Below, piece by piece: positions 53,690-61,452 of a stretch of 64,000 nucleotides of DNA. A model generated the notes under the pieces. The model was not told where the DNA came from. It did no database searches and saw only the letters and a program-made list of their open reading frames with translations. Within the stretch, counting starts at the first letter, position 1; every line of letters starts with the position of its first letter. The position numbers and the translations under genes are program-made. Source of the DNA: a bacterium (GTDB lineage Bacteria > CAIWAD01); contig JAUIFJ010000001.1 in assembly GCA_030429345.1 (NCBI GenBank), positions 1 to 64,000 on the forward strand, given 5' to 3'.

Positions 53690-54001
53690 CCATGGACAGT
53701 GCCAGGCACGGTGCCACGGACGGTGCCAGGGACAGTGCCAAGGACGGTGCCAGGGACAGTGCCAGGGACGGTGCCAGGCACGGTGCCACGGACAGTGCCA
53801 GGGACGGTGCCAAGGACGGTGCCAGGCACGGTGCCAGGGACGGTGCCACGCACGGTGCCAAGGACGGTGCCAAGGACGGTGCCAAGGACGGTGCCAGGGA
53901 CGGTGCCACGGACAGTACCAGGGACGGTGCCAAGGACGGTGCCAGGGACAGTGCCAGGCACGGTGCCAGGGACGGTGCCAGGGACGGTGCCAGGAACCAG
54001 G
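53690..54001. repeat. 12-bp tandem repeat array B
   Basis: About 26 head-to-tail copies of a 12-mer whose plus-strand form is (A/G)GTGCCA(A/C/G)G(G/C)AC. The reverse complement is the array A unit, so the two arrays are inverted relative to each other about 14 kb apart. It is more heterogeneous than array A: position one alternates A/G, position seven varies, and one unit has GTACCA. No 108-bp order as clean as in array A was seen. Confidence 0.95.
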
Positions 54002-54019
54002 CAATGTCGCCTATAAAGT

Positions 54020-54053
54020 GAAAGCGCCCGACCAGCAGGAATCGGGCGCTTTC
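54020..54053. terminator. Hairpin between array B and the convergent small gene
   Basis: GAAAGCGCCCGA pairs perfectly with TCGGGCGCTTTC across a ten-base loop. The flanks are only weakly T-rich (TTTCACTTTA on the minus strand), so it may terminate the minus-strand gene at 54077 or simply cap the array. Confidence 0.6.
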
Positions 54054-54076
54054 AAACAGCAATAAACAGAGAGGAG

Positions 54077-54352
54077 TCAGTTCAGGTAGCGACGGTCCAC
54101 CAGCGGCATGTTCCGCAGGGAAGCGGCGCAGAGCCGGTTTCGTTCGCTGACTGTCTTATCGGTACGCAGCAGCCATTCTTTTAGGCTCTTGCGCGCCGCA
54201 GTCGCTTTTTCGACGGGAATCTGCAGGCGGTCCAGCAGGTGGATCATGCGGCCCAGCACGGCATCGGCGGCCAGCATGTCTCCGGAGCTGAGTTCGAAAT
54301 GGAAACGCGAAATCATCTGCTCCAAATACCCGTCGCCGTTTTCGCATTTCAT
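54077..54352 (-). CDS. Small hypothetical helical protein
   Basis: The 91-residue product (MKCENGDGYLEQMISRFHFELSSGDMLAADAVLGRMIHLLDRLQIPVEKATAARKSLKEWLL...) looks mostly helical and soluble. No family was recognised. The internal ATG at 54352 follows GGAAGGG at moderate spacing, and an alternative ATG at 54370 would add six residues. It is divergent from icmF. Confidence 0.5.
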   Translation of the reverse strand: MKCENGDGYLEQMISRFHFELSSGDMLAADAVLGRMIHLLDRLQIPVEKATAARKSLKEWLLRTDKTVSERNRLCAASLRNMPLVDRRYLN

Positions 54353-54679
54353 TCCCGGACCCTTCCACAATGTCGCGACCGCCCCGGGTCGCCCGACGCT
54401 CTATACATCGGTCATTCGCGGAAAGAATTCAGCGCAGTGCAACGAGAAGGCGCACTTTTTCGGCGCACCGGACTCTGCCGCCCCGTGCCTCCGTGTGACA
54501 CAAGGGGCCGTGGGCGTGCAGGGAGTGTCCTCCGCCGGTGGCCGCGCAGCCGCAGAGTCTGTCGAGCACGGCCAACCCCTTCGCGGTGGACTCCCCGCTT
54601 GACGCCTGCGGATTGCTAGTTTCCCGGACTGTCCCGGCGCCTGCACAGGAAGGGCGCCCCAAGGTCCATGGAGTTCCCT
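54353..54679. other. Intergenic region upstream of icmF
   Basis: The stretch between the small minus-strand gene and icmF must hold divergent promoters, but none stands out. No cobalamin-riboswitch core or other structured leader was recognised. Confidence 0.35.
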
Positions 54680-57600
54680 ATGTCCGTCCGATTCATCACC
54701 GCCGCCAGCCTCTTCGACGGCCACGACGCCGCCATCAACATCATGCGCCGCATTCTGCAGGCCAGCGGCGCGGAAGTGATCCACCTGGGGCACAACCGCA
54801 GCGTGCGCGACATCGTCCGCGCCGCGGTGCAGGAAGACGCCCAGGGCATCGCCATCAGCAGCTACCAGGGCGGCCATGTGCGCTTTTTCAAGTACGCCGT
54901 CGACATGCTGAAGGAGATGGACTGCTCGCACATCAAGGTCTATGGCGGGGGCGGAGGCGTGATCGTCCAGCAGGAGATCGAGGAGCTGCATGCCTACGGT
55001 GTGGCCCGCATCTTCAGCCCGCAGGATGGCACCTCCCTGGGCCTGCAGGGAATGATCGACCACATGATGCAGACCGTCGACGCAAAGGCCCCCTCGAAGC
55101 CCTTCTCCGACATGGCCGAGGGCTTGAGGCGCGGCGAGGAGCGCTCCCTGGCCCGGGCGATTTCGCTGGCCGAGCGCATGAAGGAGGACGGGCAGGCGGT
55201 TCCCGAACTGGAGGCGCTGCTGGAAGACGGCCGCAAGGCCAGCGTGCCGATCATCGGCATTACGGGCACCGGCGGCGCGGGCAAGTCCAGCCTGACCGAC
55301 GAGATGGTGCGCCGCTTCCTGGTCAATTATCCCGACTGCCGCATCGGCGTGCTCAGCGTCGACCCCACCAAGCGGCGCACGGGCGGTTCCCTGCTCGGCG
55401 ACCGCATTCGAATGAACAGCCTTTCCAGCGAGCGCACCTTCATGCGCAGCCTGGCGACTCACGGCAGCGGCAGCGAGCTGGCTCCCGCCACCGAGGAGGC
55501 CCTGCAGCTGATGAAGGCCGCCGGCTTCGACCTGCTGATTCTCGAGACCAGCGGCATCGGCCAGGGCGAGAGCGCGGTCGTCGACCTGGTGGATGTCAGT
55601 GTATACGTGATGACCAGCGAGTACGGCGCGGCGAGCCAGCTGGAAAAGATCGACATGCTGGACTACGCCGACCTGGTGGCGCTGAACAAGTTCGAGAAGC
55701 GCGGCAGCACGGACGCCCTGCGCGACGTGCGCAAGCAGGTGCGGCGGGCGCGGCAGATCTCCTGGGATGTGCCCGAGGAGAAGATTCCCGTATACGGAAC
55801 GATTGCCAGCCGCTTCAACTGCAACGGCACCAACTGGTTCTTCGATCGCCTGATGGAGACCGTGCGACAGAAGACCGATTTCCCCCATGCCCACGAGCCG
55901 ACGGCGACGGAAGAAACCGTCGTCTCCGACGAGATCATTCCCGGCACGCGCTCCAACTACCTGGGCGAGATCGCCGACACCCTGCGCCGCTACAAGCGTT
56001 TCACGGCGGAAGAGGCGACACGCCTGCGCGAGCGCCACCACCTGCTGGAAGCGCAGCGGCTGCTCGGCGAAGGGGGCACGGCCGCCCTGGGCGAGAGGAT
56101 TGCCGAAGTGGACAAGGCGCTCTCCGCCGATTCGCTGCGCGCGCTGGAAGACTACGAAGGGCTGCGCCGGCGCTACCAGGGCGAATCCTTCGACTACCAG
56201 GTGCGCGGAAAGACGCTGACGCAAAGCCTTGTCACACAGAGCCTCTCCGGCACCCTGGTGCCGCGGGTTGCCCTGCCCGAATACCACGACCCCGGCGACC
56301 TGTATTCCTTCCTGCGCCTCGAGAACCTGCCGGGCTACTTCCCGTATACGGCGGGCGTCTTCCCCTTCAAGCGCCAGGGCGAGGACCCGGCGCGCATGTT
56401 TGCCGGCGAAGGCCCTCCGGCGCGCACCAACGCGCGTTTCCAGTTCCTTTCGCGGGACAGCGAAGCCAAGCGCCTGTCGACGGCCTTCGACAGCGTGACA
56501 CTCTACGGCGAGGATCCCGATCCGCGCCCAGACATCTACGGGAAGGTCGGCGAGTCTGGCGTCAGCATCTGCACCCTGGAGGACATGAAGATCCTCTATG
56601 GCGGCTTCGATCTGGTCTCGCCACTGTGCAGCGTCTCGATGACGATCAACGGCCCGGCGCCGATGATCCTGGCCATGTATCTCAACACGGCGATCTCCTT
56701 CGAGACGGACCGCTTCCGCGCCGAGAAAGGCCGCGAGCCGGACGAGGCCGAGGCCGCCGAGATCGAGACCCGCACCCTGAATAGCGTGCGCGGTACAGTG
56801 CAGGCGGACATCCTCAAGGAGGACCAGGCGCAGAACACCTGCATCTTCTCCACCGAGTTCGCCCTGCGGATGATGGGCGACATGCAGGAGTACTTCATCC
56901 AGCGCGGCATCCGCAACTACTACAGCGTCTCGATCAGCGGGTATCACATTGCCGAGGCCGGCGCCAACCCGATCAGCCAGCTGGCCTTTACCCTGGCCAA
57001 CGGCTTCACCTACGTGGAATACTACCTGGCCCGCGGCATGAGGATCGACGACTTCGCGCCGAACCTGTCCTTCTTCTTCTCCAACGGCCTGGACCCGGAG
57101 TACAGCGTGATCGGCCGCGTCGCCCGCCGCATCTGGGCCGTGGCGATGCGCGACATCTACGGGGCCAACGAGCGCAGCCAGAAGCTCAAGTATCACATCC
57201 AGACCAGCGGCCGCAGCCTGCACGCCCAGGAAATGGCCTTCAACGACATCCGCACCACGCTGCAGGCGCTGCTGGCGATCAACGACAACTGCAACAGCCT
57301 GCACACCAACGCCTACGACGAGGCCGTCACCACCCCGACCCGCGAAAGCGTGAGACGCGCCCTGGCGATCCAGATGATCATCAACCGCGAATACGGCGCG
57401 ACCAAGAACGAGAACCCCGCCCAGGGCAGCTTCATCATGCGCGAGCTGACCGAGCTGGTCGAAGAGGCCGTGCTCGACGAATTCGTCCGCATCAGCGAGC
57501 GCGGCGGCGTGCTCGGCGCTATGGAGACCCAGTACCAGCGCGGCAAAATCCAGGAAGAGAGCATGTACTACGAGCTCCGCAAGGAGAGCGGGGAACTGCC

Positions 57601-57889
57601 GATCATCGGGGTCAACACCTTCATCGACCCGGAAGGCCAGGCCGTCCCGGAAGACATCGAGCTGGCCCGCGCCACCGAGGAAGAGAAGCAGGGCCAGGTC
57701 GCTGCCCTGAAAGCCTTCCAGGACACCCACGGCGAGAAGGCCACCCAGGCCCTGAGCCGCCTCCAGCAGACCGCCCGCGAAGGCGGCAACCTCTTCGCCG
57801 AGCTGATGCAGACCGTCCGCGTGGCGAGCCTGGGACAGATCACGAACGCGCTCTTCGAAGTGGGCGGGCAGTATCGGCGGAATATGTAG
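54680..57889 (+). CDS. icmF: Fused isobutyryl-CoA mutase IcmF (B12 domain-GTPase-mutase)
   Basis: The 1069-residue product has, in order: a cobalamin-binding domain with the DxHxxN-type loop (FDGHDAAIN, His15); a MeaB-like G-protein domain with P-loop GTGGAGKS (196-203), SVDPTKRRTGGSLLGDRIRM and NKFEKRGS; a linker; and a methylmalonyl-CoA-mutase-type catalytic domain (YPYTAGVFPF-like segment, YGKVGESGVSICTLEDMKILYGGFDL, SISGYHIAEAGANPISQLAFTLANGFTYVEYYLARGM). This order is specific to IcmF, which interconverts isobutyryl- and butyryl-CoA and carries its own chaperone GTPase. The ATG at 54680 follows GGAG and excludes four upstream residues. Confidence 0.93.
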   Translation: MSVRFITAASLFDGHDAAINIMRRILQASGAEVIHLGHNRSVRDIVRAAVQEDAQGIAISSYQGGHVRFFKYAVDMLKEMDCSHIKVYGGGGGVIVQQEIEELHAYGVARIFSPQDGTSLGLQGMIDHMMQTVDAKAPSKPFSDMAEGLRRGEERSLARAISLAERMKEDGQAVPELEALLEDGRKASVPIIGITGTGGAGKSSLTDEMVRRFLVNYPDCRIGVLSVDPTKRRTGGSLLGDRIRMNSLSSERTFMRSLATHGSGSELAPATEEALQLMKAAGFDLLILETSGIGQGESAVVDLVDVSVYVMTSEYGAASQLEKIDMLDYADLVALNKFEKRGSTDALRDVRKQVRRARQISWDVPEEKIPVYGTIASRFNCNGTNWFFDRLMETVRQKTDFPHAHEPTATEETVVSDEIIPGTRSNYLGEIADTLRRYKRFTAEEATRLRERHHLLEAQRLLGEGGTAALGERIAEVDKALSADSLRALEDYEGLRRRYQGESFDYQVRGKTLTQSLVTQSLSGTLVPRVALPEYHDPGDLYSFLRLENLPGYFPYTAGVFPFKRQGEDPARMFAGEGPPARTNARFQFLSRDSEAKRLSTAFDSVTLYGEDPDPRPDIYGKVGESGVSICTLEDMKILYGGFDLVSPLCSVSMTINGPAPMILAMYLNTAISFETDRFRAEKGREPDEAEAAEIETRTLNSVRGTVQADILKEDQAQNTCIFSTEFALRMMGDMQEYFIQRGIRNYYSVSISGYHIAEAGANPISQLAFTLANGFTYVEYYLARGMRIDDFAPNLSFFFSNGLDPEYSVIGRVARRIWAVAMRDIYGANERSQKLKYHIQTSGRSLHAQEMAFNDIRTTLQALLAINDNCNSLHTNAYDEAVTTPTRESVRRALAIQMIINREYGATKNENPAQGSFIMRELTELVEEAVLDEFVRISERGGVLGAMETQYQRGKIQEESMYYELRKESGELPIIGVNTFIDPEGQAVPEDIELARATEEEKQGQVAALKAFQDTHGEKATQALSRLQQTAREGGNLFAELMQTVRVASLGQITNALFEVGGQYRRNM

Positions 57890-58071
57890 GCGGGCTTTCA
57901 GGATTGTCCTGCCGCCAAAACAGCGAAAAGCCTCGATGAGGCTCACCAAGGCTATAACGCCGACCGGGTTCTCCCAATCCGACTGAGAATGTACTGTGAT
58001 TTCCAAAATCTGACAGAACCGAACAACACAACTTGGATTTCGCTTAGCTGGTCAGATTCCTCTTGCCAAGT

Positions 58072-58099
58072 ATGATGGTATTGAATATGATACCATCAT
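58072..58099 (+). promoter_or_regulatory. Perfect inverted repeat, probable toxin-antitoxin operator
   Basis: ATGATGGTAT (58072-58081) and ATACCATCAT (58090-58099) are perfect 10-base arms with an eight-base spacer, ending one base before the toxin ATG. TATGAT within it could be a -10 element. The position suits autorepression by the RHH antitoxin. No Shine-Dalgarno precedes the ATG, so the toxin may be read from a leaderless or poorly initiated transcript. Confidence 0.7.
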
Positions 58100-58100
58100 C

Positions 58101-58520
58101 ATGCGCGTTGTTCTCGATACATGCATTCTGGTGGCTGGGCTTCGTTCGAGGAATGGGGCCTCTTTCCGAGTGCTGCAACTCCTTGGCGAGGGGTTATTTC
58201 AACCTGTTTTGTCCGTGCCACTGGTCATGGAGTATGAGAGCATTCTGAGACGGCAGTCCAGAGAGATGGGGCTTCGATTCAGTCAGATTGACGATGTCCT
58301 GGATTTCATGTGCAAGGCAGGCGAGCATCGACAGATCTATTTTCTTTGGCGGCCAAAACTCCGGGATCCAAACGATGATATGATCCTGGAGTTGGCAGTA
58401 GAGTCAGAAGCTGATGCCATTGTGACTTTCAATCAGAAAGATTTTCATGAGGCACAGCAGTTTGGGCTTCTGGTGATTTCGCCAGGCAAGTTGCTTCAGC
58501 TAGTTGGAGGCACACAATGA
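58101..58520 (+). CDS. PIN-domain toxin (PIN_3 type)
   Basis: The 139-residue ribonuclease-like protein has the acidic PIN residues: Asp6 (VVLDTCILV), Glu in VMEYESIL, and Asp in RDPNDDMILELA with a following EADAIVTFNQKDF. It belongs to the group often annotated as putative toxin component, PIN family. The stop overlaps the antitoxin start (ATGA). Toxin-before-antitoxin order is less usual for VapBC but common for PIN_3 modules. Base composition is visibly more AT-rich than the neighbours, which suggests acquisition. Confidence 0.88.
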   Translation: MRVVLDTCILVAGLRSRNGASFRVLQLLGEGLFQPVLSVPLVMEYESILRRQSREMGLRFSQIDDVLDFMCKAGEHRQIYFLWRPKLRDPNDDMILELAVESEADAIVTFNQKDFHEAQQFGLLVISPGKLLQLVGGTQ

Positions 58521-58753
58521 GTACAATCAGCCTTAGGCTTTCAGATTCTTTGCACAAGCAAATCCGTCTGCTTGCAAAGCGAGAGCAGATTTCCATCAAT
58601 CAACTCATCTCCACGGCAGTTGCAGAGAAGCTTTCCGCATTGCTTACCGAGGAGTACCTGGAAGCTCGCGCCTCGAAGGGCGATAGAAATCGCTTCGAAA
58701 GTGTACTTGCAAAAGTGAAGGATCGTGAACCACAGGATGGGGACGAGCTCTAG
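58517..58753 (+). CDS. Ribbon-helix-helix antitoxin (HicB/Arc-like)
   Basis: The 78-residue product opens with the RHH pattern MSTISLRLSDSLHKQIRLLAKREQISINQLISTAVAEKLSAL and has an acidic C-terminal tail (KVKDREPQDGDEL) that would bind the toxin. It is coupled to the PIN gene and is the likely repressor at the inverted repeat upstream. Confidence 0.85.
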   Translation: MSTISLRLSDSLHKQIRLLAKREQISINQLISTAVAEKLSALLTEEYLEARASKGDRNRFESVLAKVKDREPQDGDEL

Positions 58754-58936
58754 GAACCGCTCCCGAGTCACGATCGATCGCAGAACAGCAGCAGCGTGTT
58801 TCCTGAAGTAGTATCTGCGGCGTAGTGTATGGAAGTGTCGTAGGGAGTGATCGTATTGTAGAAGTGTAATACAACAGTATTCACATTGGGGAAAGGGGCC
58901 TATTTCAGATACGCGCTTAAGAGAATCGAACCAACC

Positions 58937-59380
58937 ATGTCAATCGGAGTTCCGCCCATGGGCCTGATCCTGGGACTCGGTCTGCTGCTGGCGGGAAGCG
59001 AGGCTCTGGTCCGCGCCGGGTCGAGACTTGCGCTGCTGCTGGGCCTGCCGCCGTTGCTGGTGGGCATGGTGTTGATCGGCTGCGGCACCAGCCTGCCGGA
59101 ACTGCTGGTCAGTGTGAACGCCGCGCGAACTGGCTCAGGCGCTCTGGCCCTGGGCAATGTGATCGGCTCCAATCTCTTCAACATTCTCTTCATCCTGGGC
59201 CTGACGGCCTCCGCCATTCCGCTGACCGGCGGGTCCGCGCTGCTGCCGGATGTGCTCCAGATGATCGGCTTCACCGCCCTGCTGGCCCTGTTCGTGATCA
59301 CTGGCATGCGCCTGCAGCGCTGGGAAGGCACCGCCCTGCTGCTGCTCTATTTTGTGATCCAGTACTTCCGCGCTCCCTGA
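58937..59380 (+). CDS. Half-size Na+/Ca2+ exchanger-like protein (single alpha-repeat)
   Basis: The 147-residue membrane protein matches only the first half of a CaCA-family exchanger. MGLILGLGLLLAGSEALVRAGSRLALLLGLPPLLVGMVLIGCGTSLPELLVSVNAA leads into GNVIGSNLFNILFILG, the alpha-1 repeat, followed by two further helices. Typical YrbG-type exchangers are about 320 residues with two repeats. The second half is absent; the DUF502 gene starts 12 bases later. The product may dimerise or be a remnant. An ATG at 58958 is an alternative start. Confidence 0.7.
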   Translation: MSIGVPPMGLILGLGLLLAGSEALVRAGSRLALLLGLPPLLVGMVLIGCGTSLPELLVSVNAARTGSGALALGNVIGSNLFNILFILGLTASAIPLTGGSALLPDVLQMIGFTALLALFVITGMRLQRWEGTALLLLYFVIQYFRAP

Positions 59381-59392
59381 AAGGAGGTCCTC

Positions 59393-60007
59393 GTGGCCGC
59401 CAAGTCCTCGCATATCCGCCGGAAGATCATGGCCGGTATCCTTGCCGTCATCCCGCTGGCGCTGGTGCTGCTGGTGCTGCGCTTCCTGTATACCTTCATC
59501 GACCAGAACGTGCTCGACCTGGTCGACCGCTGGACAGGCGTACGATTTCCGGGACTGGGCCTGCTGATCTTCCTGGTCGCGCTCTACCTGCTGGGCGTGT
59601 TCTCCAGCAACATCGCCGGGCGCTGGCTGCTCGCGCAAATCGACCGGCTCAGCAGCCGCCTGCCGATCGTCGGCACGACCTATTCCGTGGGCAAGCAGCT
59701 CTCGGCCACCCTCTCGCTACCGGAAAAGCAGGTCTTCCGCCAAGTCGTCTTCCTGCCCTACCTGAATGACGGCGCGTATACGATCGGCTTCGTGTCGGCG
59801 ACGATGCGGGAGGAGGGAACGGGGCGCACCTGGTGTCGCGTCTTCGTGCCGACGCCGCCCAACCCGACATCGGGGACGCTGGTGCTGATTCCGGAGGAAG
59901 ACCTGATCTCCCCCGGCTGGACCATCGAGCAGGGCTTCAAGGCTGTGATTTCAGCGGGAATCCTGGGACCGGAGTCTTTCCGGCTGGAGGGGGAGCGGAA
60001 GGGCTAG
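59393..60007 (+). CDS. DUF502 family membrane protein
   Basis: The 204-residue product has two hydrophobic segments (IMAGILAVIPLALVLLVLRFLY; GLGLLIFLVALYLLGVFSSN) and the family blocks VGTTYSVGKQLSATLSLPEKQVFRQVVFLPY and VFVPTPPNPTSGTLVLIPEEDLI. The end is DLISPGWTIEQGFKAVISAG. GTG at 59393 follows a perfect AAAGGAGGT. Its last 101 bases recur in part at 60913-61013 and 62267-62310. Confidence 0.88.
   Translation: MAAKSSHIRRKIMAGILAVIPLALVLLVLRFLYTFIDQNVLDLVDRWTGVRFPGLGLLIFLVALYLLGVFSSNIAGRWLLAQIDRLSSRLPIVGTTYSVGKQLSATLSLPEKQVFRQVVFLPYLNDGAYTIGFVSATMREEGTGRTWCRVFVPTPPNPTSGTLVLIPEEDLISPGWTIEQGFKAVISAGILGPESFRLEGERKG
59907..60007 (+). repeat. Copy 1 of a repeated DUF502 3' end
   Basis: This segment runs from TCTCCCCCGG to the DUF502 stop. 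Compared with copy 2 it differs at nine positions or so, most of them synonymous (for example GGC/GGA, GCT/GCG, TCT/TCC, GAG/GAA) and the stop TAG/TAA. That pattern indicates both versions were once under coding selection. Confidence 0.9.
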
Positions 60008-60099
60008 GCTAGCGGCAACTGCTGTGGTCGTTGATTACAAGAATGGAACCACTCAGTAAGTAAATGGGTGACACGACTCCTGCCAGACTGATGGCATGG

Positions 60100-60516
60100 T
60101 CAGGTGGCCCTTTTCGTGCGGTATGCTTCCATGAACTCTGCTGGTGATACAACGTTCACGCCACAGCACAACTCGACCGGAAAATGAGCGAGATTCCCCG
60201 GTACCAGGAATGCCGCCTTTCCCGCAAGCGCTATCTCAAGAAAAGGGTGATCGTCTACATCGGGCAGAGGCGTCGACAAGGGGGATGATGCGATGGAGCG
60301 TCCGACGCGCGAAATGAAGTCAAGCAGGGCAGCAACAGAGTCCTGCTTGAAGGCGAATCTTGGTCGTGCCAAGACTTCCGTGTACTCCGAAATCACGCGT
60401 GCGTCCAGGAAGAGTGTGAGTTCCCCGGATGAGACCATTCGTACGATCTCACCCGGCGGGCCAAATGGCGACAAGAGCCCGGACACAAGAACATTCGTGT
60501 CAAGGACGATCCTCAC
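60100..60516 (-). CDS. PIN-domain toxin (PIN_3/VapC-like)
   Basis: The 138-residue product has MRIVLDTNVLVSGLLSPFGPPGEIVRM (Asp6, Asn8), ARVISEYTEVLARPRF (Glu) and PLPDVDDHPFLEIALAGKAAFLVPGN (acidic pair). It is a different module from the one at 58101. It overlaps the Phd-type antitoxin gene by four bases (ATGA) and lies between copies 1 and 2 of the DUF502 3' end. Confidence 0.88.
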   Translation of the reverse strand: MRIVLDTNVLVSGLLSPFGPPGEIVRMVSSGELTLFLDARVISEYTEVLARPRFAFKQDSVAALLDFISRVGRSIASSPLSTPLPDVDDHPFLEIALAGKAAFLVPGNLAHFPVELCCGVNVVSPAEFMEAYRTKRAT

Positions 60517-60800
60517 TTGCGGCGCTGCTTTCGGACCGCAAGAATTTCAGCTTCGATCTCATCCATGGACAAGTTCGCTTTGCCCTCTTGAACCGAGCGG
60601 CGTTGGAGATCCGCGACCGCGTCTACCGATCGAGCCTGGCGGAACGCGGACAAGGACTCTTCCAGGTTGGACTCGTTCACCGCCGAAAGAATTGCGACCG
60701 GGCGTCCGTTGCTGGTGATGATGATCTCACGCTCAATGGGCAGATCACGCCAGACTTGGGCTGACTTGCCGCGAAGATCGCGGACACTTACAAATCTCAT
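60513..60800 (-). CDS. Phd/YefM-type antitoxin
   Basis: The 95-residue product (MRFVSVRDLRGKSAQVWRDLPIEREIIITSNGRPVAILSAVNESNLEESLSAFRQ...) has the Phd/YefM DNA-binding fold pattern: VRDLRGKSAQVW, then ITSNGRPVAIL. A C-terminal helix is suited to PIN binding. The start at 60800 was preferred to 60836 because MRFVSVRDL is the family start. It is coupled to the PIN toxin. Confidence 0.85.
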   Translation of the reverse strand: MRFVSVRDLRGKSAQVWRDLPIEREIIITSNGRPVAILSAVNESNLEESLSAFRQARSVDAVADLQRRSVQEGKANLSMDEIEAEILAVRKQRRK

Positions 60801-60912
60801 GTGGGCCTCCAATAGTGGGCCGAAATGTGCACCCAATCGTCACGCATGTCAAGCAAAAGCTGTCTGGAGAACGGATGCTTCCTTGATCGTCAGAGTAAAC
60901 GGCATGGTGAGT

Positions 60913-61061
60913 TCTCCCCCGGATGGACCATCGAGCAGGGCTTCAAGGCGGTGATTTCAGCGGGAATCCTGGAACCGGAGTCCTTCCGGCTGGAGGCGGA
61001 ACGGAAGGGTTAATGCTGCAGCTGCTGGAGGCCTTTCAGCTGCAGGGCACTGTCTCGCGGG
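60913..61061. repeat. Copy 2: remnant of DUF502 3' end plus response-regulator 3' end
   Basis: Bases 60913-61013 encode SPGWTIEQGFKAVISAGILEPESFRLEAERKG and stop, the DUF502 C terminus with two conservative changes. On the opposite strand, bases 61011-61061 read RDSALQLKGLQQLQH and stop, clearly related to the C terminus RDCVLQLMRFRQPQH of the response regulator at 62308. So this is a displaced copy of the junction between two convergent genes, not a gene. The rest of 60801-61194 shows nothing. Confidence 0.85.
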
Positions 61062-61194
61062 ATGTGAGGAATGGTTTCGCTCGCAGGCAAACCTTAAGGA
61101 ATCGGGGTCCGGGAAATGGACGATGGATTGCTCCATCCAGAATTCACCATGAGCTGTCCAGCACAGCGGGACCGTCCCACAGGGAGGCCTCGAT

Positions 61195-61452
61195 TCAGCC
61201 GCTGAAGTTTCCCAGAAGTATCCACGCAGTGACCCAGAAGGAGAGAATAAACAGAATCACAAGCCCCTGCCAGAACGGGTGTGCATGCCTGAGCTCCATG
61301 AATTGAAATGCCACCAGCAGGAACTTGATGGCAGACAGACCCAGGACCAGGAGTGCTCCCTGCAGCAGGGGCACTGATGTTTTGGCCGCCCATGCAACAC
61401 ATAGTGTAAGAGCGCAGAGCGCCAGAATTGCGACTGTATTGTGATGCTTCAT
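61195..61452 (-). CDS. NorF/cytochrome oxidase subunit IV-like membrane protein
   Basis: The 85-residue product has three hydrophobic segments and the pattern SAIKFLLVAFQFMELRHAHPFWQGLVILF, typical of small prokaryotic COX4-like proteins, including NorF, which accompanies NorE in nitric-oxide reductase clusters. Its start directly abuts the stop of the subunit III-like gene. No catalytic oxidase or NO reductase gene is nearby. Confidence 0.75.
   Translation of the reverse strand: MKHHNTVAILALCALTLCVAWAAKTSVPLLQGALLVLGLSAIKFLLVAFQFMELRHAHPFWQGLVILFILSFWVTAWILLGNFSG

Noticed and set aside
39586-54001. CRISPR arrays
   Set aside because: Units are directly adjacent with no spacers and no cas genes are present.
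53661-54062. Repeat-peptide ORFs through array B on both strands
   Set aside because: Same reason as array A; the frames exist only because the unit length is a multiple of three.
54401-58006. 1201-residue open frame antisense to icmF
   Set aside because: It mirrors the high-GC codon use of icmF on the other strand; no domain recognised.
60825-61013. 62-residue ORF ending in a DUF502 C terminus
   Set aside because: Only the last 33 residues are DUF502-like and the upstream part is unrelated; treated as a displaced gene end, not a gene.
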